The position numbers were made by a program, and so were the translations under genes. 26,038 bases of DNA from Verrucomicrobiota bacterium (GTDB lineage Bacteria; Chlamydiota; Chlamydiia; Chlamydiales; JAEYWL01), in the NCBI GenBank assembly GCA_023428915.1, contig JAEYWL010000075.1, forward strand, positions 1 to 26,038. Reading direction: 5' to 3'. Position 1 is the first letter of the stretch. The number at the start of each line of letters is the position of its first letter. This document shows, piece by piece, positions 1 to 6,832 of this stretch. The notes under the pieces are model-generated. The model made no database searches. It saw only the letters and a program-made list of their open reading frames with translations, and was not told the origin of the DNA.

Positions 1-46
1 CTTTTTTTATCGTTCTCATGATTGGATGAGAGAACGATAAAAAAAG
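1..46. repeat. Perfect 17-bp inverted repeat at window edge
   Basis: Bases 1-17 and 30-46 are exact reverse complements around a 12-base loop. The core is ATCGTTCTC / GAGAACGAT. A run of seven T flanks it on the left and seven A on the right, so these runs lengthen the stem. On both strands the transcript would have U before the hairpin and A after it, the reverse of an intrinsic terminator. It lies 178 bases beyond the murA stop and may extend left of the window. Function is unknown. I see nothing else recognisable in 47-223. Confidence 0.75.
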
Positions 47-223
47 AAAGCTAAGACTCAAAACTTGCAGGCCAAAGAAAATATTGGTTGATTATTTACG
101 CGCCATCAGAGAACCCTGATTGCTACCCAAACTTGTCATATAAGCTTTAGTTAGATCCAGACTCAGCCATAAAGAAGAAAAAAGTTGCAAAAGAGGCTTT
201 TATACACCTATTGCCTGGCGAAA

Positions 224-1609
224 CTACCCGCAAACTGTAATTTCTTGAAGAAGCTCCCCTGTTTCCGGCATACATTTTTCCGAATCATCACAGCGGGAAA
301 TATCGGCTCCAAGCCCGCCTAGTTTGCCGACAAGGTTTTCATATCCCCTATCTAAATAAGGCAATCCATGCAGGATGCTTGTACCGGAAGCTAGCATTGC
401 CGCCATTACGTATGCAAAGCCAGCACGCAAGTCTGGAATGTTAATTTCTTTTGCCACTAATGGAGTAGGCCCTTTTATTATCACGCTGTGATAATAACCC
501 TGTGAAGCAAAGCGGCACTGCTTACCCCCTAAACACTGTCTAAAACAGGAAATATCAGCCCCCATTTCTGCCAAAGTCTCGGTATAGCCAAACCTGTTTT
601 CATAAACCGTTTCATGAATAACAGAAGAACCGGTAGCTTGGGTCAGTAAAGTCACAAACGGCTGCTGCCAGTCGGTAAGAAAACCAGGATGCACATCTGT
701 TTCAAGATGAATGCCGCCTTGCAAAGGCCCATCGTAGTAAAACTCAATGCCGTTGTGCCTAATTTCAAAGCCGCCGCCGACTTCACGGAGCTTATTTAAA
801 AAAGTGATCATGTTCAAATGCTGGGCGCCTTCGACAAACACACGCCCCTTTGTGCTGATTGCAGCCATGCCAAAAGAAGCCGCTTCTATTCTGTCTGTTA
901 CGACAGTGTGCTCCACTTCATAAAACCGGCGCGTCCCCTGAATGGTAATGGTCCTGTCAACATCAACGGTAATGATTGCTCCAAGCTTTTGCAGAAACAA
1001 AATCAGATCGATAACTTCCGGTTCAGTAGCCGCATTTTTTATAACCGTTATTCCTCTAGCAGTAACAGCAGCTAGCATAGTATTTTCTGTAGCCATGACA
1101 GACGGGTATGGCAAAGTAATCACGGTGCCTTTCAAACCATTGTGAGCATGGGCAAAATAGGCGCCTTCTTTTTTCATTTCCCGGTATTCGATCACTGCCC
1201 CCAGTTTAGTCAGGGCATCGATGTGAAAGTCAACAGGCCTTTTTCCTATGGGACACCCCCCAACAGTGGGCACAATAATATCTTCATCGGTTCTTCCAAG
1301 GAGTGCGCCAATCATCAAAATAGGAATGCGGTTGGACCCTGAGAATCTTTGAGGAATATAAGAACTTCTAAGTTCTTTTGTAATTACTTCCATAACCCCG
1401 GCAGCCCGATCCCACTGGATTGACATGCCAATTTCTTTGCATAAGGCAACAGTTATGTCCACTTCTCCAATATCCGGGACATTGTAAAAGACACATTTTT
1501 TATCAGATAAAAGTGAAGCGACTAAAAGCTTAGTTATAGCATTTTTTGCGCCCGCGGCTTTAACAGCGCCCTTTAAGGGAGCGCCCCCTTTGATCTTGAG
1601 TACTTCCAT
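224..1609 (-). CDS. murA: UDP-N-acetylglucosamine 1-carboxyvinyltransferase (MurA), actinobacterial-like subtype
   Basis: This enzyme transfers enolpyruvate from PEP to UDP-GlcNAc, the first committed step of peptidoglycan precursor synthesis, in the cytoplasm. The 461-residue product spans the whole EPSP-synthase/MurA fold. Near the N-terminus is the substrate-binding K22-N23 in GAKNAITK. The active-site loop GGCPIGKRPVDFHI has the catalytic cysteine at C119. The C-terminal half carries HPGFLTDWQQP and HETVYENRFGYTE. It is about 40 residues longer than E. coli MurA (419). The extra length includes a Cys-containing stretch (CLGGKQCRF) and the TDWQQP form of the usual TDMQAQ motif. From memory this resembles a second MurA type found in Streptomyces. 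Chlamydia trachomatis MurA is known to have Asp at the catalytic Cys position; here Cys is kept. No strong ribosome site precedes the ATG. Identity as a MurA-family enzyme is very likely; whether it is the housekeeping copy is not known. Confidence 0.93.
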   Translation of the reverse strand: MEVLKIKGGAPLKGAVKAAGAKNAITKLLVASLLSDKKCVFYNVPDIGEVDITVALCKEIGMSIQWDRAAGVMEVITKELRSSYIPQRFSGSNRIPILMIGALLGRTDEDIIVPTVGGCPIGKRPVDFHIDALTKLGAVIEYREMKKEGAYFAHAHNGLKGTVITLPYPSVMATENTMLAAVTARGITVIKNAATEPEVIDLILFLQKLGAIITVDVDRTITIQGTRRFYEVEHTVVTDRIEAASFGMAAISTKGRVFVEGAQHLNMITFLNKLREVGGGFEIRHNGIEFYYDGPLQGGIHLETDVHPGFLTDWQQPFVTLLTQATGSSVIHETVYENRFGYTETLAEMGADISCFRQCLGGKQCRFASQGYYHSVIIKGPTPLVAKEINIPDLRAGFAYVMAAMLASGTSILHGLPYLDRGYENLVGKLGGLGADISRCDDSEKCMPETGELLQEITVCG

Positions 1610-2015
1610 TGACTTGTTACTTTGGTTATGTAATTAAAAGCTGATTCATAACTCTTTTTGAAAAAATATGCAAGTAATAAATAGTAAATAGTTATTTTTT
1701 TCTTTTGATTGTGAATTTCCCTCTCTTCCTTTCCAAAGCCATTTTTGAGATAAACATAAAAATTGAAGGAAATTAAAGATTATATCAAAAGCAGGTGATG
1801 CTAAAAATATATGCAATTAAAATATCAATTTACCATAAGGTCATGTCAATAAAATTAAAAAATAGTGTTTAAAGATTCAGTTATTAGGTTAATTTAAACC
1901 CGACTTGCTGCCTTCTAAGAGTCTGATTCGAGTTCTTTTCCTCTAAGAGAGAGAATAATTTCGAATATGACTTATTATTTCGAATATGACTTATTATAAG
2001 GTAGCAAGCCGGGTT
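1610..2015. other. 406-bp gene-free AT-rich region upstream of murA
   Basis: This gap separates the leftward ATP-grasp gene (stop at 2016) from the leftward murA (start 1609), so it should hold the murA promoter. A weak match on the minus strand is TTGCAT, 17 bases, then TATGAA about 40 bases before the ATG; I do not regard it as secure. The end next to the ATP-grasp stop holds an inverted repeat and a tandem duplication, listed separately. I found no convincing small gene. Confidence 0.6.
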
Positions 2016-2016
2016 T
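1896..2016. repeat. 19-bp inverted repeat enclosing a 19-bp tandem duplication
   Basis: Arms 1896-1914 and 1998-2016 are reverse complements at 17 of 19 positions (AAACCCGACTTGCTGCCTT on the left). Inside the 83-base loop, a 19-base unit starting TTTCGAATATG occurs twice head to tail without a mismatch at 1959-1977 and 1978-1996. The right arm abuts the stop codon of the ATP-grasp gene. The stem could act as a 3' mRNA end structure, but no T-run follows, so it is not a standard terminator. A small degenerate mobile or MITE-like unit is the alternative. Confidence 0.7.
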
Positions 2017-3074
2017 TAACTCACAGGATCGATGTAGAGCTGTTTTTGGAAAATGACGTGTTCACCTCGATGAATCAGGCTTTTAGGCAGAAGCCCGTCA
2101 TGTCTTTGCTGCGGCCGCGTATAGGACATTTTAATGGTTTTGCCTGCAAACTTCTTTTTCTGCATGGCAATTGCCGCTTGAGACATTGTTTTCCGGGCAT
2201 TGACCTCCAGTACAGGAACCAATCGAATTGAACCGCTTTTAGCTGACTTATAAAGCATTGCATCCACCCCTATACATCCATAATACCCTTGAGAAGCCAT
2301 ATACTCGACGGCCAGCTGGGCCTGGGCAATATGCTGCTTAAAAAAATGCCGGATATCAGCAAACAAAACGTCTTCCGGACCTGCTATAGTGCTTGTGTAA
2401 GACCCTTGCAGATTAGCATGAAATAATACCGCCCCCAGGTAGTTGATGTGTTTTTGCGGAGTAATTTCCCATTGGCTGCTGAAGTCTTGCACTCTCTCTA
2501 CCCAAGGTTCTGTAATTACTGGACGGCCTTTTTTCCACTCAGGTTCAGCGAAGCTCAAAGCGCGCATAGTATGCCGCATCGAGTTTTCTGCCACCACCAA
2601 ATTGCCCCGGCCGGAAAACCCATAGCATGTTTTTATGACTAGCGGGAGGGGTTTATTATGTATAGCCTCTAACAGTTGAGATTCATTTGCAATCAGGCTG
2701 GTTGTAGTAAATGCTGGAAAGGCTAAAGCAGTTGTCTCTTTGCTGTTTGCTATCCGCACTGCTTCTGGCAATGGCGGGGCATAGGCAATTCCTTTTGAGA
2801 AAGCCCATTTAGCCGCACTTTCAGAATCCCCCCAAGGCACTAACAATTCTTTTGGAAAAGAGAAGGCTTGTAATTCAATCATTTTAGGCATTGATTCAAT
2901 TTGCAAGCCGGGATTAATTTGCGTGACAACAATAATATCTCTTTCATCAGCAAAGCATAAGGGCATGTATTGCAGCTGCAAAAAAGTAGGATGAAGGGCA
3001 AACCCTTCCTCTAAGTCTATGAGAGAACCTTGACTCAGCTCCAGTTCAAAAAAAGTATTAGCAAGATAGATCAT
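2016..3074 (-). CDS. ATP-grasp domain protein of unknown substrate
   Basis: The 352-residue product looks like an ATP-grasp ligase, a family that activates a carboxylate as acyl-phosphate and joins it to an amine or thiol. Visible elements are a nucleotide-binding lysine strand with a Gly-rich loop (VIKTCYGFSGRGN, about 146-158), a hinge-like EPWVERVQDFSSQW (189-202), an ATP-grasp core GYYGCIGVDAML (263-274) and a metal-binding strand PVLEVNAR with E290 and N292. The N-terminal third matches no domain I know. I chose the ATG at 3074 because the next upstream in-frame ATG (3302) would lie inside the divergent ispF gene, and the extra residues look like antisense translation. No clear ribosome site precedes 3074. 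The gene is divergent from ispF across 87 bases. Substrate and pathway cannot be named from sequence or context. Confidence 0.75.
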   Translation of the reverse strand: MIYLANTFFELELSQGSLIDLEEGFALHPTFLQLQYMPLCFADERDIIVVTQINPGLQIESMPKMIELQAFSFPKELLVPWGDSESAAKWAFSKGIAYAPPLPEAVRIANSKETTALAFPAFTTTSLIANESQLLEAIHNKPLPLVIKTCYGFSGRGNLVVAENSMRHTMRALSFAEPEWKKGRPVITEPWVERVQDFSSQWEITPQKHINYLGAVLFHANLQGSYTSTIAGPEDVLFADIRHFFKQHIAQAQLAVEYMASQGYYGCIGVDAMLYKSAKSGSIRLVPVLEVNARKTMSQAAIAMQKKKFAGKTIKMSYTRPQQRHDGLLPKSLIHRGEHVIFQKQLYIDPVS

Positions 3075-3147
3075 AAAAGTGTTTTTTTGTTTTTTAGAAA
3101 CGAACTTTCTGTCAAAATGACTACTCAAAAAAGTAGCATTATTCCTT

Positions 3148-3153
3148 AAGGAG
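3148..3153 (+). promoter_or_regulatory. Ribosome binding site of ispF
   Basis: AAGGAG lies 8 bases before the ATG at 3162. It fixes the ispF start and argues that translation runs rightward here, not across this stretch on the minus strand. Confidence 0.8.
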
Positions 3154-3161
3154 CTATATTT

Positions 3162-3644
3162 ATGCGATGGAGAACAGGAATTGGTCAAGACAGCCATCGA
3201 TTTCTTCCAAACGACTCTTCCAAACTTTGTATTATTGCCGGCGCAATCTTTGATGATGCCCCAGGTTTTAACGCTAACTCCGATGGTGATGTTGCCTACC
3301 ATGCAATTTGCAATGCCATATCAAGCCTGACTGGCGTACTTATCTTGGGAGCCATTGCGGACGACCTCTGTTTAAAAGACGGCATCACAGATAGTGAGGT
3401 CTACTTGCGCGAAGCCATGAAAACGCTTGGCGCACAAAAAATTTCTCATGTGGCGCTAACAATAGAAGCGAAAAAGCCGAAAATGAAAACCAGGATACCT
3501 GAAATGCGTGCCAATATTGCACGTGTCATGGAACTAGACATAAATCAAGTCGGCATTACAGCCACTTCTGGTGAAGGCCTTACCGATTTCGGCTGCGGCG
3601 ATGGTGTGCAAGTGTTCTGTATAGTGACCAGCTTCGAAGAGTAA
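3162..3644 (+). CDS. ispF: 2-C-methyl-D-erythritol 2,4-cyclodiphosphate synthase (IspF)
   Basis: This enzyme cyclises CDP-methylerythritol 2-phosphate to MEcPP, releasing CMP, in the MEP route to isoprenoids; it acts as a cytoplasmic trimer. The 160-residue length is standard. The metal ligands are in place: D10 and H12 in GIGQDSH, and H48 in NSDGDVAYHA. The C-terminal nucleotide-binding motif reads TATSGEGLTDFG, which keeps the Glu. The strand after the metal site (AIADDLCLKDG) differs from the usual DIGKLFPD motif, as I recall also for chlamydial IspF. An AAGGAG site sits 8 bases upstream. It is a single-gene unit: divergent from the ATP-grasp gene and convergent with MOMP-like A. In C. trachomatis ispF neighbours cysJ; here the MOMP-like array lies between ispF and the CysJ-like gene. 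Confidence 0.95.
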   Translation: MRWRTGIGQDSHRFLPNDSSKLCIIAGAIFDDAPGFNANSDGDVAYHAICNAISSLTGVLILGAIADDLCLKDGITDSEVYLREAMKTLGAQKISHVALTIEAKKPKMKTRIPEMRANIARVMELDINQVGITATSGEGLTDFGCGDGVQVFCIVTSFEE

Positions 3645-3672
3645 AAAGACAAAGGGTTTTGATATGGATAAA

Positions 3673-3764
3673 CGACAATATCGACATTATCGACGCAATG
3701 GACATTAACGACAAACAACTGGCGCTTAGTCCATAAAGTCCATGGTGTCTTTAAGGTCTATTGT
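3673..3764. repeat. 9-nt-period repeats in opposite orientation between convergent genes
   Basis: Five 9-base units with the pattern (C/G)GAC plus five AT-rich bases run from 3673 to 3717 (for example CGACAATAT, CGACATTAT). After an 11-base centre, four units beginning GTC run from 3729 to 3764 (GTCCATAAA, GTCCATGGT, GTCTTTAAG, GTCTATTGT). The second half is roughly the reverse complement of the first, so an imperfect hairpin can form. It sits between the ends of ispF and MOMP-like A and could serve as a bidirectional transcript end; no T-run is present. Confidence 0.6.
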
Positions 3765-3800
3765 CTATTTAAACGCCAAATTCAAACTTTAGAAATTTCC

Positions 3801-4634
3801 TTAAAAAGTCAGCCGCAAGCCTAAGGTGACGGGTACGGAAATTTCAAGGCCGGTTTTGCCGAAGCTTAATACATTGATTCCAGGAAAAGGCAATAATACA
3901 TTTGAGTTCGGCTTAATAGCTCGAGCTACCAAAGCTTCTGCTGTCAGGACTACCGAAAACCAATCCGTGCAAGCAAAATCAATTCCAGCTTGAATACCGC
4001 CTGACGCGCTGTTAACTTCGCGATATAGGGTATGCCTGCCTAAGCCAAAAGGAAAGATGGTGCCAATTAAGCTTCCATAAACAGAAGTGGTTACTGTTTC
4101 GCGCCGCATAAAGCCGACTTTTGCTCCAATAAATGGAGAAATGCCTGAACAAAAAGCTATGAACCGGTCAAAATAATATCTTCCGCCAAAATATACGCCC
4201 CAGGCCCTATAATCGCCAACCTCGTATTTCAAGTTAAAGCCCGGCGATAAATCGGTTGCTGTTTTTCCTCTTGCCTGTTTCCACATCCCTTCTAAAAATA
4301 TCTGCCAGTGATTGTCAAGATTATATGACCCTTCTAAAGCAGCTGTCCAGGGTAAGTGAAAGTAATCGGAAAATTGATGCTTCGTATTAAAATCCAATAT
4401 TCCCGGCGGAGGAGGCAGCACTGCAAAAAGTTCATTTTCTTGCGGTTTTGCATAATATGTAGGCACCAAGCCTGCTTTGGCCTGAACTCCCCAATGGCAG
4501 GGTCTTATAGGCCCAATTGGATTTGGATCCATTAAGCTCTGGGTACCGCAGCCATATCCAAACATCTGGGCTTGCAGTTGAGTTGACCAAACAAGCAAAC
4601 TAAAAAGGAGCGTTTTGATTAGGCTGATTCTCAT
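3801..4634 (-). CDS. MOMP-like outer-membrane porin, paralogue A (divergent)
   Basis: The 277-residue product has a signal peptide (MRISLIKTLLFSLLVWSTQLQA, probable cleavage after LQA) and ends in a terminal Phe after a beta-strand (GLRLTF), the usual outer-membrane barrel signature. It shares family blocks with its neighbours: WGVQAKAGLVPTYY, a PWTAALEGSYNL strand, ISPFIGAKVGF and the end block TGLEISVPVTLGLR. It is the most divergent copy: the N-terminal CPGPL motif is replaced by GPIRPCHWG, and the late ITxCL motif is CTDWF. The family resembles Lpg1974/Legionella-OMP and environmental-chlamydial MOMP-like proteins. It starts 61 bases downstream of paralogue B after a hairpin, and an AGGAAT site precedes the ATG. 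General porin function is inferred. Confidence 0.8.
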   Translation of the reverse strand: MRISLIKTLLFSLLVWSTQLQAQMFGYGCGTQSLMDPNPIGPIRPCHWGVQAKAGLVPTYYAKPQENELFAVLPPPPGILDFNTKHQFSDYFHLPWTAALEGSYNLDNHWQIFLEGMWKQARGKTATDLSPGFNLKYEVGDYRAWGVYFGGRYYFDRFIAFCSGISPFIGAKVGFMRRETVTTSVYGSLIGTIFPFGLGRHTLYREVNSASGGIQAGIDFACTDWFSVVLTAEALVARAIKPNSNVLLPFPGINVLSFGKTGLEISVPVTLGLRLTF

Positions 4635-4661
4635 ATTGTATTCCTGAAAAACTTAGATGAA

Positions 4662-4683
4662 AGCCCCTCGGAAATGAGGGGCT
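4662..4683 (-). terminator. Hairpin after MOMP-like B
   Basis: AGCCCCTC (4662-4669) and GAGGGGCT (4676-4683) form a perfect 8-bp GC-rich stem with a 6-base loop, 12 bases past the stop of paralogue B. The T-run on the minus strand is interrupted (TTCATCTAAGTTTTT), so it may be a leaky terminator that allows some read-through into paralogue A. Confidence 0.65.
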
Positions 4684-4695
4684 TGTAGATTATCC

Positions 4696-5508
4696 TTAGA
4701 ATTCCCAACGGATGCCAAGTGTAACCGGAACAGAAATTTCAGCCCCTGTTTCACCTGAAATAAAGTTAGAAATTCCAGCAGCTCCTATAGAACTGTTGTG
4801 GCTTGTACGCATTGGGCCTGTAAACACTCCCTCAGCAGTAAAAACTAAATACAGGCATTGGCATATTTCATAGTCGAAACCAGCTTGGATGCCAAATGAA
4901 AATGTGTTATTTGACTTGTAAATTGTGTTCTTAACTGTAATTGGAGCTGCCCCGACAATAGTGAAAGCAACATTTGAGCGAACGCTTTGATGGTGTACAA
5001 AACCAAGCTTTGCTCCAACAAATGGCGCAATGCCTATGCACTCCCAGCGATTCAAATAGTATCTGGCGCCGCCATAAACACCCCATGCCCTAAAACTATC
5101 CAAGCCTGAGCCAGCGATGGTTCCATCGGAAAATAGTGTATTGATGTGCTTTCCATCGCCTTGTCTATATACGCCTTCTGCAAATAATTGCATGTGATCG
5201 GTGAAGTTATAAGTCAACTCTCCACCCACTGTCCAAGGGGTATGAAATTGGTTGTTAAAGCTTTCTGCGCCTATGTTTACTGTTGTGGGTATAAGCCCTG
5301 GGGTAACAACATAGGAATCTCCTCTATCGCTCCACCATGTGGGTGCAACGCCGCCTTTGACAACAAAACCATTGGCACAGGGATTTAAAGGACCTGGGCA
5401 GCAATCGCCGCCGCCAAAACCCAACCCATCAAATAATTGCGCTTGCAAGCTGCCCACTGCAAAAACTGATAAGCAGATTACATTTTTAACTTTGTGTAGA
5501 ATACTCAT
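4696..5508 (-). CDS. MOMP-like outer-membrane porin, paralogue B
   Basis: The 270-residue product has a signal peptide ending near VGSLQA. A cysteine motif CCPGPLNPCANG then opens the mature chain. The barrel repeats follow: PTWWSDRG, PWTVGGELTYN, GARYYLNRWECIGIAPFVGAK and GIQAGFDYEICQCL, ending in ISVPVTLGIRWEF with terminal Phe. I placed the start at 5508 because TGGAGGC lies just upstream; the in-frame ATG at 5535 has no such site and would prepend nine residues before the signal peptide. A TTGACT/TATGAA promoter lies upstream and a hairpin downstream, so it looks independently transcribed. It is probably a beta-barrel porin. The paired cysteines suggest disulphide cross-linking like that of the chlamydial outer-membrane complex (inference). 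Confidence 0.85.
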   Translation of the reverse strand: MSILHKVKNVICLSVFAVGSLQAQLFDGLGFGGGDCCPGPLNPCANGFVVKGGVAPTWWSDRGDSYVVTPGLIPTTVNIGAESFNNQFHTPWTVGGELTYNFTDHMQLFAEGVYRQGDGKHINTLFSDGTIAGSGLDSFRAWGVYGGARYYLNRWECIGIAPFVGAKLGFVHHQSVRSNVAFTIVGAAPITVKNTIYKSNNTFSFGIQAGFDYEICQCLYLVFTAEGVFTGPMRTSHNSSIGAAGISNFISGETGAEISVPVTLGIRWEF

Positions 5509-5526
5509 GAAGCCTCCATTAAATAA

Positions 5527-5574
5527 AATATCCATAGTTCATAAATTTTTTTACGAGAGAAGTCAATGGATATT
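5527..5574 (-). promoter_or_regulatory. Promoter of MOMP-like B flanked by a 9-bp inverted repeat
   Basis: On the minus strand TTGACT (5561-5566) is followed after exactly 17 bases by TATGAA (5538-5543), a good sigma-70-type pair 30 bases before the start codon. The inverted repeat AATATCCAT (5527-5535) / ATGGATATT (5566-5574) brackets it: one arm touches the -35 and the other lies just past the -10. That arrangement fits an operator, but no regulator is known. Confidence 0.55.
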
Positions 5575-5587
5575 TATGGAAAAATTC

Positions 5588-5623
5588 AAAAAAAAGAAAT
5601 GCCAGCCTCAAAACTAGCTGACA
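5588..5623 (-). terminator. Decayed terminator of the MOMP-like pseudogene
   Basis: TGCCAGC (5600-5606) pairs with GCTGACA (5617-5623) with one G-U pair. On the minus strand it is followed by TTTCTTTTTTTT. It is the degenerate twin of the terminator behind paralogue C, including flanking bases (GCTGACACT and TTGAAGCA), so gene end and terminator were duplicated together. Confidence 0.7.
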
Positions 5624-5642
5624 CTGATTATGTTGAAGCAGA

Positions 5643-5893
5643 TTAGAAATTCCAGCGCAAACCTTGAATAATGGGTACAAAAATATCAGTTCATGCATCG
5701 CAGAACACAATATTGATTACGCCAAATGTTCCTGCATATGGAACATTGTGATTAGGCCTTTACGGAGATGTAAAGACACCTTCAACGGTAAAGCTAGTGA
5801 GAGACATTCTGTAATTGCATAGTGAAAACCCGCTTGTATACCAACCGAAAGCGCATAGTTAGATTCATATACCCTGATCGAGCTGCCGGAAAT
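5643..5893 (-). pseudogene. 3' remnant of a seventh MOMP-like gene
   Basis: This stretch aligns base by base with the last 250 bases of paralogue C (5972-6222). Reading leftward, the first part translates as SIRVYESNYALSVGIQAGF, then HYAITECLSL, matching C. One base is then missing (near 5795), which shifts the frame. In the shifted frame the match resumes (FTVEGVFTSP), but TAA replaces a Leu codon (SP*RPN). A TGA further on replaces a Gly codon before TDIFVP. The copy ends in LRWNF and a stop. No 5' part is present: homology ends near 5893, just before the terminator of paralogue C. One frameshift and two nonsense codons make it non-coding. It is probably left from tandem duplication followed by deletion. 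Confidence 0.88.
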
Positions 5894-5911
5894 TGAGAAA
5901 TTGAATTGAAG

Positions 5912-5944
5912 AAAAAAAATGTCAGCCCCGGAAAGAGGCTGACA
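5912..5944 (-). terminator. Intrinsic terminator of MOMP-like C
   Basis: TGTCAGCC (5920-5927) and GGCTGACA (5937-5944) form a perfect 8-bp stem with a 9-base loop. On the minus strand it is followed by eight T (5912-5919). It lies 28 bases past the stop of paralogue C and should end the D-C transcript. Confidence 0.9.
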
Positions 5945-5971
5945 CTAATCATTTTGAAGCAAAGCGGCTTC

Positions 5972-6793
5972 TTAGAAGTCCCAGCGCAGGCCGAGAGTGA
6001 TAGGTACAGAAATATCTGTTCCTGTATCGCCGAACACGATATTAGTTACTCCAAAAGTTCCTGGCAGAACAGCATTGTGGTTAGGTCTTAGAGGAGATGT
6101 GAAAACACCTTCAACAGTAAACACTAAAGAGAGGCAATCTGTAATAGCGTAGTCAAAACCAGCCTGTATACCTACTGACAGTGCGTAGTTTGACTCGAAC
6201 ACTCTAACAGAACCGCCGTCGATAGCGGCTGTAGCTGCGCTAACAACTGTGCTAGCGTCAATATGTCTGTGGTGTTGGAAACCGATCTTAGCGCCAACGA
6301 ATGGAGCTATGCAGAGGCAATCCCATCTGTTGAAGAAGTATCTACCGCCAAGATAGAGTCCCCATGTACGGAAATCGTCATGAGATAGAGAAACAATAAT
6401 TGGTGTAGCTCCATCGAAAGTATAGCTTCTGCTCTTGGCATCAGCTTGTCTATACATACCTTCTAAGAATAATTGTACGCGATCGCTCATGTTATAGCTG
6501 AGTTCGCCGCCAACAATCCAAGGAAGATCGAAGAAGTCATCAAAGTCATCACCGCTGGAAACCGCTACAAGAGGGTTAGCTGCAGGAAACAACCCTGGTA
6601 TTACTAAATAGGTCGTATCTGGATCTGTAAAGAATGTAGGAGCGATGCCTCCTTTAGCTTGTACACCAAATGCACATGGACATAATGGGCCCGGGCAGCA
6701 ATCATCGCCTAAACCAAAAATTTGCGCATTTAAGCTGGAAATTGCAACGATTGATAGTACTGCAATCGCTTTTATTTTATTGACTAGACTCAT
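5972..6793 (-). CDS. MOMP-like outer-membrane porin, paralogue C
   Basis: The 273-residue product has a signal peptide (hydrophobic stretch IKAIAVLSIVAISSLNA) and then DDCCPGPLCPCAFG, the most cysteine-rich opening of the set. Barrel blocks follow: GVQAKGGIAPTFFTDP, PWIVGGELSYN, WDCLCIAPFVGAKIGF, GIQAGFDYAITDCLSLVF, with the terminal strand ISVPITLGLRWDF. ATGGAGGTAAC directly precedes the ATG. It begins 39 bases after the stop of paralogue D with no terminator between, so D and C are probably one transcript, ended by the strong hairpin at 5912-5944. It is the closest relative of the pseudogene remnant. Porin role and disulphide linkage are inferred from the family and the Cys pattern. Confidence 0.87.
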   Translation of the reverse strand: MSLVNKIKAIAVLSIVAISSLNAQIFGLGDDCCPGPLCPCAFGVQAKGGIAPTFFTDPDTTYLVIPGLFPAANPLVAVSSGDDFDDFFDLPWIVGGELSYNMSDRVQLFLEGMYRQADAKSRSYTFDGATPIIVSLSHDDFRTWGLYLGGRYFFNRWDCLCIAPFVGAKIGFQHHRHIDASTVVSAATAAIDGGSVRVFESNYALSVGIQAGFDYAITDCLSLVFTVEGVFTSPLRPNHNAVLPGTFGVTNIVFGDTGTDISVPITLGLRWDF

Positions 6794-6832
6794 GTTACCT
6801 CCATTGAATAGTCATATTTAGAAAAAAATTAA

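Noticed and set aside
1..46. Intrinsic terminator at the left edge
   Set aside because: The T- and A-runs are on the wrong sides of the stem for either direction, so I list it only as an inverted repeat.
3075..3302. N-terminal extension of the ATP-grasp protein by 76 residues
   Set aside because: It would overlap the divergent ispF coding region by 141 bases, the residues have no ATP-grasp character, and ispF has a clear AAGGAG site.
3673..3764. CRISPR-like repeat array
   Set aside because: Units are 9 bases, degenerate, contiguous without spacers and change orientation halfway.
5519..5710. 63-residue leftward ORF between porin B and the pseudogene
   Set aside because: It runs through the decayed 3' end of the MOMP-like remnant in a wrong frame and through its terminator and the porin B promoter, so it is not a gene.
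5643..5893. Programmed frameshift producing an active seventh porin
   Set aside because: Two in-frame stop codons remain after correcting the single shift, and no 5' part with a signal peptide exists.
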